DNA of 33,259 nt from Acidobacteriota bacterium. GTDB lineage: Bacteria; Acidobacteriota; Polarisedimenticolia; J045. The stretch is from assembly GCA_017994815.1 (NCBI GenBank), contig JAGOJY010000046.1:1-33259 (forward strand), given 5' to 3'. The position numbers were made by a program, and so were the translations under genes. The first letter of the stretch is position 1, and each line of letters starts with the position of its first letter. A model generated the notes under the pieces. The model had not been told where the DNA came from and searched no databases. It saw only the letters and a program-made list of their open reading frames with translations. Shown here piece after piece: positions 8,176 through 21,800 of the stretch.

Positions 8176-10110
8176 CTAACGAGCGCGGAAGTTGATGACG
8201 ACGGTCCGGCTGACCTCGATCGGGCGGCCGTCCAGCATCGCGGGCGTGTAGCGCCACTTCTTCACGGCCGCGACGGCGGCTTCTCCGAACCCGAGCTTGC
8301 CCGGCGGTTCGCTGAGAACGGTCACGCGGCCGACCTGGCCGGTGGTCGTGACCGCGATACGCAACACCACGCGCGCCTCGACCCTCGCGCTGCGGGCCAT
8401 GCGCGGGTAGACCGGCTCGACGCGCGAGGACGGGATCAGTTCCGGCGTGCTGGCGTTGGTGGCGCCGGCGCGCAGCGGTTGCGCGCCCTCGTCCCAGACC
8501 TCCACCGCGGCGGGCTCTTGGAGCGTGGCGTCCTCGGCCTCGGCCGGGGCCGCCGTCTCGGTGGAAACCTGCGGCTGCTCGGCGGCGTCCGGGGCGCCGG
8601 CGCCCGCGGCAGCCGGGGCGGGCGCGATCGACTCCTGGAGCGCGTCCGCGGGTGCGCCGGTCGCGTCCGCGGTGGCTTCCGGGACGCTCTCCGGCGGACT
8701 CGCCTGCGCCGCCTGCACCGGCGCCGCGACCGCGGGCGCGGTCACGCCCGGCGTCGCCGCAGCGGCCCGGGCCGCTCCGTCCTTTCGCGGGGGCACGGCC
8801 CCGGCGGGCGGTGGCGCCACGGGGCGCGTCGCGGGCGCCGGTGCCGCCGGGCCGCTGGCCGCGCCGTCGGCGACCGGCGGGGCTTCCGGCGGGACAACCT
8901 GCTCGTCGGCCGCGACCGTCTCGGCCGGGACCGGCTGCGGCCGGGCCATCTCGTAACCCTGGACGGGGTCCGGCTCCGTGGCCGGCTTGTGCCAGCCGAA
9001 GCGCCACCAGCCGACGGCCGCGGCGACCAGGAGCAGGCCCGTGATCGCCAGCGGCCCGAAGGCCGTCCGCCGCGCCGGGGCGGCGCGCGACTCGCGGGCG
9101 GCGGGTGGGGGCGGCACCGGGAGCGGAGCGGGCGCGGGAACCTGCGCCGGTGCGGCACCGGCGGGCGCCGACAGGCGGTCCAGCATCTGCTCGAGCGACC
9201 GCTCGTCCTCGGGCGGCGGCGGCGGCGTGAGCGGCCGCGACGGCTCCAGTTCCAACTCCGCGAGCGCGGCGGCGGACCTATGCGAGGCCTCCGTCGCCGG
9301 CAGCGGCATGGAGTTCTCCAGTTCCTCGAGGATCGACAGCAGGTTCGACGACGCGCTGCGCGGCGGGACGGGACGCGCCGCCTGCGCCGGCCGCTGCGCC
9401 GAGGCGCGCTCCGGCGCGACGGCGGCAGCCGCCGGTGTCGCCGCGGTTGCGACGGGCGTCGCGGCGGCATCGGTGGGAGTCGCCGGGCGCGGGGCGGGAG
9501 CGGCGCCGCTCGCCGCCGGTCGTTGCACCGGGACTTCACCGGTCAGGCTCGAAAACATCGAGTCGATGACCGTGTCCAAGTCGTCCCCGCGCACCTGGGC
9601 GACCGGACCGAACGCCGACAGTGCCTCGGTGATGTCCACCGGGTCCGGCGCCGCGGCGGGGACGCGCGCGGCGGCGGCAATCTTGGTTGCGAGCAGCGGC
9701 CCCGAGGCCGCGCCGGTTTCGGTGAACGCAGGCGCTTCGCCGGGAGCGCCGCCGCATTTCTGCAGGAGCGGGACCAGGACCTCGTCCTCGCGCGGGCGCT
9801 CGAGGAACACGTCCGCGCCGGCCTCGCGGGCCAGCGAGCGGTAGCGCTGGCGCTTCAGGAAGCGGGAGGCCAGCACGATCGTCGCGGCACCGTGGCGTCT
9901 TTTCAGCTGGGCGCAGAGCTGGAAACCGTCGAGGCCGGCCAGAACCGGCTCGATCACGATCAGTTGCGGCACGTCGTGGCCCGCCAAAAGCGCCTCGAGC
10001 GCGTCCGAAGAGCCTGCCGGCACGACCGAGAACCCCGCGCGCTGCAGCAACTCCGTGGTCGCCGAGAGGGAACCCGGTTGGAAGTCGACGAGAAGGACGG
10101 TACGGGTCAA
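8176..10110 (-). CDS. Pseudo-receiver / transmembrane / TonB C-terminal fusion protein
   Basis: 644 aa from a TTG start with an AAGGGGGA ribosome site; no other in-frame start was found near it. Residues 3-117 form a receiver-like domain: VLLVDF opens it and IVIEPVLAGLDGF (51-63) occupies the phospho-acceptor loop. The aspartate position is Glu54, and the usual conserved lysine appears as Arg (LERPRE, 103-108), so normal phosphorylation is unlikely. A long Ala/Pro-rich region follows. There is one membrane segment (351-368, FGPLAITGLLLVAAAVGWW), a second Ala/Pro-rich linker that could span the periplasm, and a TonB C-terminal domain (557-644; EPVYPRMARSARVEARVVLRIAV, VKKWRYTPA). TonB domains contact outer-membrane partners, so the protein may link a cytoplasmic signal to the envelope. 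The 90-base gap upstream contains the 10-base palindrome AACCTAGGTT (10146-10155). Confidence 0.8.
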   Translation of the reverse strand: MTRTVLLVDFQPGSLSATTELLQRAGFSVVPAGSSDALEALLAGHDVPQLIVIEPVLAGLDGFQLCAQLKRRHGAATIVLASRFLKRQRYRSLAREAGADVFLERPREDEVLVPLLQKCGGAPGEAPAFTETGAASGPLLATKIAAAARVPAAAPDPVDITEALSAFGPVAQVRGDDLDTVIDSMFSSLTGEVPVQRPAASGAAPAPRPATPTDAAATPVATAATPAAAAVAPERASAQRPAQAARPVPPRSASSNLLSILEELENSMPLPATEASHRSAAALAELELEPSRPLTPPPPPEDERSLEQMLDRLSAPAGAAPAQVPAPAPLPVPPPPAARESRAAPARRTAFGPLAITGLLLVAAAVGWWRFGWHKPATEPDPVQGYEMARPQPVPAETVAADEQVVPPEAPPVADGAASGPAAPAPATRPVAPPPAGAVPPRKDGAARAAAATPGVTAPAVAAPVQAAQASPPESVPEATADATGAPADALQESIAPAPAAAGAGAPDAAEQPQVSTETAAPAEAEDATLQEPAAVEVWDEGAQPLRAGATNASTPELIPSSRVEPVYPRMARSARVEARVVLRIAVTTTGQVGRVTVLSEPPGKLGFGEAAVAAVKKWRYTPAMLDGRPIEVSRTVVINFRAR

Positions 10111-10200
10111 AGCGTGTTCCCCCTTACGCAGCTCGCGCCAAGGAAAACCTAGGTTCGCCCCCGGGGGGGATCAACAAACGGTGAATACCGGCGGGCAAGG

Positions 10201-14241
<4,041 letters not shown>

Positions 14242-14270
14242 TATATTGATCGGCGAGAAGGCGAAGGGCT

Positions 14271-15272
14271 TTAACGCCCCGGTCCGCGCTTATCCGCGCG
14301 ACTCCGCGCGCGTCCGCCCCCGGGACGGGCATCGCGGACGAGGTACCGCTCGAGCCGGAACCGCCCGCGCGGCGCGAGCACACTGGCCCAGGCGTCGCCC
14401 CGCGCCCGCACGCGCGCCGGCATGTTGTCGAGGCGAAAGTCCTCGATTCTCGCGCCGTCCCGCAGCTCCTCCCAGTCCAGCGGCGCGGAGACGGTCGCGC
14501 GCGGCGTCGGCCGCACGGAGTACACGGAGGCCAGCGTCCTGCCCCAGGCGTTCTGGTTGTAGTCGACGAGGACGTGCCGCTCGGGGCGGTTCGCGACGCG
14601 GTACTCGGCGGTCAGCACCCGCGGGTGGGTCGCCGAGATCGCGCGCGCGAACTCCTTGGCGAAGGCCCAGACCTGTTTCTGCGTCGGGCCGCGGACGATC
14701 GGCACGTAAACGTGCACCCCGCGCGAGCCCGTGGTCTTGACGTGCGCCGGCATGCCGAGCGCCGAGAGCCCGTCGCGCACGAGGAACGCCGCCTCGACCA
14801 CGTGCCCGAAGCTGGCGCCGGGGGTCGGATCGAGGTCGAAGTGCAGGAAGTCCGGCCGGTCGGTGTCGTCGCAGCGCGCGTACCACGGGTTCAGGTCGAT
14901 GCAGCCGAGGTTGATCATCCACAACAGCGACGCCAGGTCGCGGACGATCGGGAAATCGATGACCGACCCCGACCCGTGCTCGATCGCGCAGACCTCGATC
15001 CAATCCGGTCGCGGCCGCGGCGCGCGCTTCATGAAGAAGAACTCGCCGCCCGCACCGTTCGGGTAGCGCTTCATCACCATCGCCCGGTCGCGCAGGTGCG
15101 GCAGCAGCGCGCCCGAGACGTCGGCGTAGTACTGGACCAGGTCGCGCTTCGCCAGCCCCAGCTCGGGCCAGAACGGCTTGTCGAGGTTGGTCAGGCGCAC
15201 GCGGCGGCCGTCCAGCGCGATCTCGGCCTCGCGCTCGCGCGGTATCTCCAGCCTCGCGGCGCGGCGGGTCAT
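14271..15272 (-). CDS. Stand-alone LigD-type DNA repair polymerase/primase
   Basis: 333 aa with the ATG at 15272, chosen because it overlaps the stop of the upstream gene as ATGA and starts just before the conserved domain; the longer open frame upstream has no homology signal. It matches the archaeo-eukaryotic-primase polymerase domain of bacterial LigD, which fills gaps and adds nucleotides in non-homologous end joining. Visible features are VRLTNLDKPFWPE (25-37), HFDLDP (144-149) with metal-binding Asp146 and Asp148, KTTGSRGVHVYVP (179-191), and HVLVDYNQNAWG (233-244) with Asp237. Ligase and phosphoesterase domains are absent, and no Ku gene is in the window. Possible roles are end joining with partners elsewhere, or gap repair. 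Protein length fits an isolated polymerase domain. Confidence 0.9.
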   Translation of the reverse strand: MTRRAARLEIPREREAEIALDGRRVRLTNLDKPFWPELGLAKRDLVQYYADVSGALLPHLRDRAMVMKRYPNGAGGEFFFMKRAPRPRPDWIEVCAIEHGSGSVIDFPIVRDLASLLWMINLGCIDLNPWYARCDDTDRPDFLHFDLDPTPGASFGHVVEAAFLVRDGLSALGMPAHVKTTGSRGVHVYVPIVRGPTQKQVWAFAKEFARAISATHPRVLTAEYRVANRPERHVLVDYNQNAWGRTLASVYSVRPTPRATVSAPLDWEELRDGARIEDFRLDNMPARVRARGDAWASVLAPRGRFRLERYLVRDARPGGGRARSRADKRGPGR

Positions 15273-15859
15273 CGCTCGCGCGCGAGGCGCGCGGGCCGCG
15301 GGCCGTGTCGCGCCGCCTGTTCCAGCGGGACGTACTCCAGTTCGGTGCCCGCGCGCGCGGCGCGCAGCATCAGCCCGCCGCGGCTCATGTCGCCGCGCCC
15401 GACGAACGCCGCCGGGAACACGAGGCGCCGCCCGAGCGGTCCGCGCAGGACGCCCACGTACTTGTCCGTGGCGATGCTGCCGAGGAGCACCGCGTCGCCG
15501 AGTCCGCGGCGCCGCGCCAGGCGGCGCGCGTCCTCGGCCAGAGGCTCGCGGTAGCGGGGCTCGTCGAGATCGACGTCGATCGCCGCGAAGGCGAGCAGGT
15601 CCTCGGCCCTGATGTTCGTCTCGGGCGACAGCAGGCCGCGCCCCGGCGTGATGACCCATGTCGAGTTCGGGCCGGCGAAGGCCCGCGCGTACGCCAGCTT
15701 GCCGCGGAAGTAGAGCCCGCTGAGGAACGCGAAGACCTCGCCCAACGGGGCACCGGCCCCGCGCAGCGCGCGGGCGAGGTCGAAGCGCGCCGCCGGGTTG
15801 AGCAGCATCTCCGTACGCTTGCCGCGGCAGGACGCCGGCGACAGGAGGAAGGCGCGCAT
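15269..15859 (-). CDS. Conserved protein of unknown function, coupled to the LigD-like gene
   Basis: 196 aa from the ATG at 15859. This start is preferred because the conserved-looking sequence MRAFLLSPASCRGKR begins there; a longer frame reaches 15913. I recall similar uncharacterised bacterial proteins but know no function. Visible features are LSPASCRGKR (6-15), GEVFAFLSGLYFRGKLAYARAF, WVITPGRGLLSPET, LLGSIATDKYV and FVGRGDMSRGGLMLR. The glycines and charged residues in the last two look like a binding or catalytic site. There is no signal peptide or membrane segment. Its stop overlaps the start of the LigD-type polymerase gene by four bases (ATGA), which suggests coupled translation and a shared process such as DNA repair; that role is inference. 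Confidence 0.75.
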   Translation of the reverse strand: MRAFLLSPASCRGKRTEMLLNPAARFDLARALRGAGAPLGEVFAFLSGLYFRGKLAYARAFAGPNSTWVITPGRGLLSPETNIRAEDLLAFAAIDVDLDEPRYREPLAEDARRLARRRGLGDAVLLGSIATDKYVGVLRGPLGRRLVFPAAFVGRGDMSRGGLMLRAARAGTELEYVPLEQAARHGPRPARLARER

Positions 15860-15914
15860 CGAGACAGGATACGTGCGTCCGACGCGGGCCGCCCGCGCAG
15901 GCGCGGTGTACACT

Positions 15915-15928
15915 CGCCCGCGCGGGCG
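15915..15928. repeat. 14-base perfect palindrome in the divergent gap before glgC
   Basis: CGCCCGCGCGGGCG lies in the 104-base gap between the divergent unknown gene (start 15859) and glgC (start 15964). The 8-base palindrome GTGTACAC precedes it at 15906-15913. Either could be an operator for one or both genes. The GC-only palindrome may be chance. No convincing -35/-10 pair was found in the gap. Confidence 0.3.
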
Positions 15929-15963
15929 CCGCTCCGCTCCGCCCGCGCCCGCGCGGAGATCGC

Positions 15964-17238
15964 ATGCCGAGGTTCAGCGAGGCCGTGCGCAACGTGGTCG
16001 TCGCCATCCTGGGCGGCGGCCGGGGAACGCGGCTCGAACCGCTGACGCGCCTGCGCAGCAAGCCGGCCGTGCCGGTCGCGGGCAAGTACCGGCTGATCGA
16101 CATCCCGATCAGCAACGCCATCAACTCCGGCATGGAACGGATGTTCGTCCTCACGCAGTTCAACTCCGTGTCGCTGCACCGGCACATCCAGCAGACCTAC
16201 AAGTTCGACCCGTTCTCGCGCGGACACGTCGAGATCCTCGCCGCGCAGCAGACGCCCGGCGACGATCGCTGGTTCCAGGGCACCGCGGATGCCGTGCGGC
16301 AGAACCTGCGCACGGTGCGCGAGATGCAGGGCGAGCTGGTCCTGATCCTCTCCGGCGACCACATCTACCGCATGGATTACAGCGAGATGGTGCGCCAGCA
16401 CCTCGAGGCGCAGGCCGAGATCTCGCTCGCCGTGCAGACCTGCACGGCCGAGGAGATCACCGGGTTCGGCGCCGTGCGCGTCGATGGCGAGGGTCGCGTC
16501 GTCGAGTTCCGCGAGAAGCCCAAGACCGCCGAAGCGCGCGCCGGCATGGAGGTCTCGCCCTCGCTCTTGGAGTCGCGCAAGCTGCGGGCCGATCGGCCGT
16601 ACCTGGCGTCGATGGGCGTCTACCTGTTCAACTCGAGCGCGCTCGGGCATGGCCTGGACAACGATCTGCCCGATTTCGGACGCGACATCATCCCCGCGCT
16701 GATCGGCCAGCGCCGGGTCCAGGCGTTCTTCTTCGCCGATTACTGGCGCGACATCGGTACGATCGGCGCGTTCTACAACACCCACATGGACCTCGTCGCC
16801 AAGAACCCGCCGTTCGACTTCAACGACCCGAATTGGCCGTTCTACACGCACCCGCGCTTCCTGCCCGGCGCGCGGCTCTACCGCACCCGCTTCGATCAGG
16901 CGATCCTCGGGGACGGGACGATTCTCGAGGACTCGGTCGTCGAGCACTCGATCGTCGGCATCCGGAGTTGCCTCTCCGGGGCGACGATCCGCCGCTCGCT
17001 CTTGATGGGCGCCGATCCCAACCCGCCGGACCCGCCCGCCGGCGCGCCGCCGCTCGGCATCGGGCCCGGCTCGCTCATCGAGAACGCGATCATCGACAAG
17101 AACGCCCGCATCGGCCGCAACGTGCAGGTCACGAACAGCCGGGCGGTGCGGGAGGCCGACGGTCCGGGCTGGGCCATCCGCGACGGCATCGTCGTGATCG
17201 CCAAGAACGCGGTCATCGCCGACGGGACGGTCATCTGA
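15964..17238 (+). CDS. glgC: Glucose-1-phosphate adenylyltransferase (ADP-glucose pyrophosphorylase)
   Basis: 424 aa, ATG start seven bases after GGAG. The enzyme makes ADP-glucose from ATP and glucose-1-phosphate, the committed step of bacterial glycogen synthesis. The nucleotidyltransferase domain fills about 10-280: GGGRGTRLEPLTRLRSKPA (18-36) is the nucleotide loop, then YRLIDIPISN, SGDHIYRMDY (the catalytic Asp region), GFGAVRVD and EKPK. A left-handed beta-helix domain follows (SIVGIRSCLSGATIRRSLLMG...IENAIIDKNARIGRNV). Length is normal for the family. malQ follows 65 bases downstream on the same strand, so storage-glucan synthesis and processing are paired. Allosteric regulation by glycolytic intermediates is usual for the family but cannot be read here. 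Confidence 0.96.
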   Translation: MPRFSEAVRNVVVAILGGGRGTRLEPLTRLRSKPAVPVAGKYRLIDIPISNAINSGMERMFVLTQFNSVSLHRHIQQTYKFDPFSRGHVEILAAQQTPGDDRWFQGTADAVRQNLRTVREMQGELVLILSGDHIYRMDYSEMVRQHLEAQAEISLAVQTCTAEEITGFGAVRVDGEGRVVEFREKPKTAEARAGMEVSPSLLESRKLRADRPYLASMGVYLFNSSALGHGLDNDLPDFGRDIIPALIGQRRVQAFFFADYWRDIGTIGAFYNTHMDLVAKNPPFDFNDPNWPFYTHPRFLPGARLYRTRFDQAILGDGTILEDSVVEHSIVGIRSCLSGATIRRSLLMGADPNPPDPPAGAPPLGIGPGSLIENAIIDKNARIGRNVQVTNSRAVREADGPGWAIRDGIVVIAKNAVIADGTVI

Positions 17239-17253
17239 CCCCGATTCAACGGA

Positions 17254-17259
17254 TATAAT
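17254..17259 (+). promoter_or_regulatory. Candidate -10 element for malQ
   Basis: A perfect TATAAT lies in the glgC-malQ gap, 44 bases before the malQ start, at the centre of the dyad CGGAT-ATA-ATCCG (17250-17262). No good -35 hexamer is found 16-18 bases upstream, so this is only a candidate. An activator or an alternative upstream element would be needed. It would let malQ be transcribed separately from glgC. Confidence 0.35.
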
Positions 17260-17303
17260 CCGGCGCTTTGCCGCCCGGCTGCGCCCGGGCCACGAGGACG
17301 AGC

Positions 17304-18791
17304 ATGAGGTTCGAGCGGGCCTGCGGCGTACTCCTGCATCCCACGAGCTTGCCGGGCCCGTACGGCATCGGCGATCTCGGACCCGAGGCGCACCGTTACC
17401 TCGAGTGGCTCGCCGGCGCCGGCGTGCGCTGGTGGCAGGTCCTGTCGCTGAACGCGCCGGGTGGCGGCAATTCGCCGTACGCGGCGCGCTCCGCCTTCGC
17501 CGGCAACCCGCTCCTGGTCAGCCCCGAGTTCCTCTGCGAAGACGATCTCCTCGCGCCCTCCGACCTCGCGGCGCTCCCGCGGCTGCGCCCGGCGCCGGTC
17601 GATTTCCAGCACGCGATCCCGCTCAAGCGCCAGGTGCTGCGGCAAGCCTTCGCCCGCTTCCGCCGCGCGCCGGGCGCGCTGGCCGCGGCGTTCGAGGCCT
17701 TCCGGGCCGAGAGCGAGCACTGGTTGCCGGACTTCGCCGTCTACGAGGCACTCAAGGAACAGCACGGCGATGCGGCGTGGACCGACTGGCCAGAAGAGTA
17801 CGGCCAAAGGCGCGAGCCGGCGCTCGGCCACTGGCGCGCGAAGAACCGCGACGACATCGAATTCCAGGAGTTCTGCCAGTTCCTGTTCGATCGGCAGTGG
17901 CAGCGCCTGCGCGCGCGCGGCCGGGAGTTGAACATCCGCATCCTCGGTGACGTGCCGATCTACATGGCGGAAGACAGCGCCGACGTCTGGGCCCGCCGCG
18001 AACTGTTCCTGCTCGACGAGCGCGGCCGCCCCGCCGTCGTCGCCGGCGTCCCGCCCGACTACTTCAACGAGAACGGCCAGCTGTGGGGCAACCCGCTCTA
18101 CGACTGGGAGCTGATGGCCAGCCGCGGCTTCGAGTGGTGGGTGCGGCGGCTCGAGCATGCGTTGCGCTACTGCGACGTCGTGCGGCTGGATCATTTCCGC
18201 GGATTCGCGGCGTTCTGGGAAGTGCAGGCGGGATCGACCTCGGCGCGCGACGGTCGCTGGGTGCCCGGCCCCGGCAGCGAGCTGTTCCGGGCGCTCGAGG
18301 CGCAACTGGGCCGGCTGCCGCTCGTGGCCGAGGACCTCGGCGAGATCACCGATGACGTGCTCGCCTTGCGCGACGAGTTCGACCTGACCGGAATGGCGGT
18401 CTTGCAGTTCGCGTTTTCGCCGCACGACCGGAGCAAGTTCCTGCCGTACGAGCACGCGCGCAACCTGCTCGTGTACACCGGGACGCACGACAACAACACC
18501 ACGCGCGGCTGGTACGAGGAGGAGGCGTCGGAAGAAGTGCGGGATTTCGTCCGCCGCTATGCGGCCACGAGCGGGGAGGAGATCCACTGGGACCTGATCC
18601 GGCTCGCGCTCGGCTCGGTGGCCGACCTGGCGATGGTGCCGCACCAGGACGTCGCTGGGCTGGGCTCGCGGTACCGGATGAACCGCCCGGGCGAGGAGGA
18701 GGGGAACTGGGCCTTCCGCCTGGAGGACGGGATGCTCGACCGGCGCTACCGCGATCGCCTGGCCGAGCTGATCTGGCTGTACGGCCGCTGA
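17304..18791 (+). CDS. malQ: 4-alpha-glucanotransferase (amylomaltase, GH77)
   Basis: 495 aa from the ATG at 17304, chosen for the GAGGACG ribosome site just upstream; a TTG at 17268 is in frame but lacks one. It moves glucan segments between maltodextrins in the cytoplasm. GH77 landmarks are present: HPTSLPGPYGIGDLG (12-26), VLSLNAPGGGNSPY (46-59), RLDHFRGF with nucleophile Asp296 (294-301), VAEDLGEIT with acid/base Glu343 (341-349) and TGTHDNNTT with Asp396 (392-400). The length is that of the short bacterial amylomaltases. It follows glgC and converges on the redox operon, whose last stop lies 10 bases away. No terminator hairpin with a T-run was seen between them. Confidence 0.95.
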   Translation: MRFERACGVLLHPTSLPGPYGIGDLGPEAHRYLEWLAGAGVRWWQVLSLNAPGGGNSPYAARSAFAGNPLLVSPEFLCEDDLLAPSDLAALPRLRPAPVDFQHAIPLKRQVLRQAFARFRRAPGALAAAFEAFRAESEHWLPDFAVYEALKEQHGDAAWTDWPEEYGQRREPALGHWRAKNRDDIEFQEFCQFLFDRQWQRLRARGRELNIRILGDVPIYMAEDSADVWARRELFLLDERGRPAVVAGVPPDYFNENGQLWGNPLYDWELMASRGFEWWVRRLEHALRYCDVVRLDHFRGFAAFWEVQAGSTSARDGRWVPGPGSELFRALEAQLGRLPLVAEDLGEITDDVLALRDEFDLTGMAVLQFAFSPHDRSKFLPYEHARNLLVYTGTHDNNTTRGWYEEEASEEVRDFVRRYAATSGEEIHWDLIRLALGSVADLAMVPHQDVAGLGSRYRMNRPGEEEGNWAFRLEDGMLDRRYRDRLAELIWLYGR

Positions 18792-18801
18792 CGCCGACAG
18801 A

Positions 18802-21800
18802 TCAGGAGCGAAGACCGGGGACAGGTGTGCCAGCCGTGCCCGCGCGGGCTTTTTCGAAGAGCTGGTCGAACCAGGTGTGGAAGCGCACCTCGAGGCAGTC
18901 CAGCGCCGCCGTGTCCACGCGGGCCAGCGGTTCGCTCGCCCAGGGCGGTGTCGCCGCCCGCGGCAGCGGGAACAGCGACAGGTCCCAGATCGACTCGGCG
19001 TCCTCGCCGTCGACGACGACGTTGCGGTAGATCGGTGCGACGCGCCGGATCTCTTCCAGCACCTGGGCTGGGCTGTCGTAGGACATCTTGAACCGGTACC
19101 CCATGCCGGCGGCGATCCGGCAGAGAATCGCCCAGGTCTCGATCCCGGCCGGGGGCGGCACCGCGCGGCGCACACGCTGGACGCGGCGCTCGGAGTTCGT
19201 CATCGTGCCGTCCGTCTCGACCGAGCTCGACAGCGGCAGCACCACGTGCGCGGCGCGCGCCGTTTCGGTGAAGAACAGGTCGCCGACGACCAGGAAATCC
19301 GCGGCGAGCAGCCCGGTACGGATGTCCTCCGGCAGGCCCGCGCAGCCGAGCGGGTCTTCGCCGAGCACGATCGCGACACGGATCTTCCGCTCGCGGAGAA
19401 GCTGCGCGACGTCCGGATCCCCCGTCACCTCGCGCAGCGCGACGCACCATTCCTTTTCGAGGTCGTCGATCACCTCGTCGCTCGCGATCGGCAGGTAACC
19501 CGGGTACCACTCCGGGTGTACGCCCATGTCGAGCAGCCCCTGCGTGTTGGCCTTCTCGTGCAGCGGGAGCAGCGAGCAACCGAGCGCCGAGGCCGCGGCG
19601 GCAAAGAACCGCGCGTCGCCGGCAAATCGCGGGCCGTGGTAGTCCTTGTTGAAGACCATCACCTTGACGATGCTCTGCCAAAGGAGTTTGGCCGCCTCCT
19701 CGACCGACGCCGGATCGACGCCCGCCGCGACGAGCCGCTCGGCGCTGCACTCTCGCACCGCGTCGGCCAAAACCGCGTCGTCCAGCCCCGCGCCGTTCAG
19801 CCTGCCGAACGCCGCGAGCACCGCCGCGAGCACGGTCGCCTCCGCGCCGGCCGCGCAGCGCAGGAACACGTCCGCGAAGTGCGAGGTGTGGTTCGGCCGC
19901 GGGCCGACGTAGATCAGCTTGGCGCCCTTGCGCACCGCGCGCTTGACGAGCAGGTCGACCACGAAGTGCTCGTCGCTGAGGTTCGAGTCGAGGACGAGCA
20001 CGGCCTGCGCGTCGATGAGCTCGCGGTAGCTGCTGGTCGACAGGACCTCGGGGCTTGCCAGCGGCGGGTTCGCCAGCTGCGAGAACGAGGTGACGTTGTG
20101 GGTCTTGAACGCCACGCGCGCCAGCTTCTGCGCGAGGTACAGCTCCTCGTTCGTCAACAGCGGCGAGGCGAACACCGCGACCTCGCGCCCGCTGTAGCGG
20201 CGGGTCAGTTCCTTGAGCCGCATCGCGGCGTAGCCGATCGCTTCGTCCGGCGTGGCCGGCTGCAGCTCCCGCCCGGGACGGATCCGCGCGGTGGCCAGTC
20301 GTTCGTTGGAGTGGACATACTCGTAGCCGAAGCGGCCGCGGCGGCAGTGATTGCCGAAAGTCAGCCCGTCCTCGTCGACGCGCGAGACCTTGACCAGCGT
20401 GTCGCCGAAGGTGTCGTAGCCGATGCGGCAGCCGGTCCCGCAGTAGTGACAGACCGAGGGGATGGTCTGGGTCTTCCACGGTCCGGGCTTGGCCAGCGAG
20501 ATCTTCTGGTTGATCGCACCGGTCGGGCAGGTCGCCAGGCACAGGCCGCACGACACGCAGTCCGTGTCGACCATGCGGTCGCCGAGCGACGGCTGCACGA
20601 CCGTGCCGAAGCCACGGTTGACGAAGCCGAACACCGACAGTCCCACGACCTCGCTGCAAACCCTGACGCAGCGCCCGCAGAGGATGCACTTGCTCGGCTC
20701 GAGCTGGATCAGCGGGTGCGACGTGTCCGGCAGGTGGCGGTTGACGTCGCCGAGGAAGCGCTTGATCTCGACGCCGTACTCGGTCGCGTAACGGCGCAGG
20801 TCGCAGTCGAACAACACCGAGCAGCCGCACTCCTGGCAGCGCTGGACCTCGATCTTGACGTCGTCCGCGCTGTAGCCCTGCTCGACCTCGGCGAAGCTCC
20901 GGATGCGCTCGGCGACGGGCAGCGCCGGCATCGGCCGCCGCTGCGACGGCTCGCGCCAGCGCAGGTCGTCCACCGTGACCTTGCCGAACGCGTCGCGCCG
21001 GCTGCAGAACTCGACCGGTTCCGGCTCGGCCGCCCCGGTCCGCACGTAGGCGTCGATGGCGTGCGCCGCCCTGCGCCCGGCGGCGATCGCCTCGATCGCC
21101 GTCGCCGCCCCGGTGACGAGATCGCCCCCCGAGAACACGCCCTCGACGCTGGTCTCGAACGTCTGCTCGTTCACCTGCACCGTCTGCCAGCGGCTGAGGT
21201 TCAGCACCTCGCCCTGCGGCAGGAACCCCGGCACGCGGCCATCGAGCAGGTCGCTGATCGTCGTGCTCTGGCCGATCGCCGAGATCACGAAATCGCAGGG
21301 CACGACGAACTCGGAACCGCGGATCGGCCTGGGGCTCCTGCGCCCCGAGGCGTCCGGTTCGCCGAGTTCCATCCGCAGGCACTCGAGCCCGGTGACCTTG
21401 CCGCCGGCGGTGACGACCCGCACCGGCGCCACGAGGAACTCCAGCGCCACGCCTTCTTCCGCCGCCTCGTGGATCTCGGCGGCGTTGGCCGGCATCTCGG
21501 TCCGCGTGCGGCGGTACAGCAGGCGCACCTCGTCCACGCCGAGCCGCAACGCGGTGCGCGCGCAGTCGATCGCCGTGTTGCCGCCGCCGACGACCACCAC
21601 GCGCCCGTACAGCTCGATCTTCTTGCGCAGACCGAAGTTCTTGAGGAACTCGATCCCGGACAGGACGCCGGGACTGTTCTCGTCCTGCACGCGCATCAAC
21701 GAGCTGCGCCAGGCCCCGATCGCCAGGAAGATCGCGTCGTAACCCTCCTGCTTCAGGCTGTTGATCGTGAAGTCCTTCCCGAGGCTGGTGTTGGTCTTCA

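Noticed and set aside
10156..10170. C/G run resembling a terminator between the kinase and the TonB-fusion genes
   Set aside because: There is no stable stem followed by a T-run on the minus strand; it is only a homopolymer-like GC patch.
15269..15859. Ku homologue next to the LigD-type polymerase
   Set aside because: The position suggested Ku, but the sequence has none of the Ku core motifs and is shorter than bacterial Ku.
20050..20110. Selenocysteine or Cys metal ligand in the molybdopterin-like domain
   Set aside because: The aligned segment has no in-frame TGA and no Cys; it reads SFSQLANPPL, as expected for a non-catalytic NuoG-like domain.
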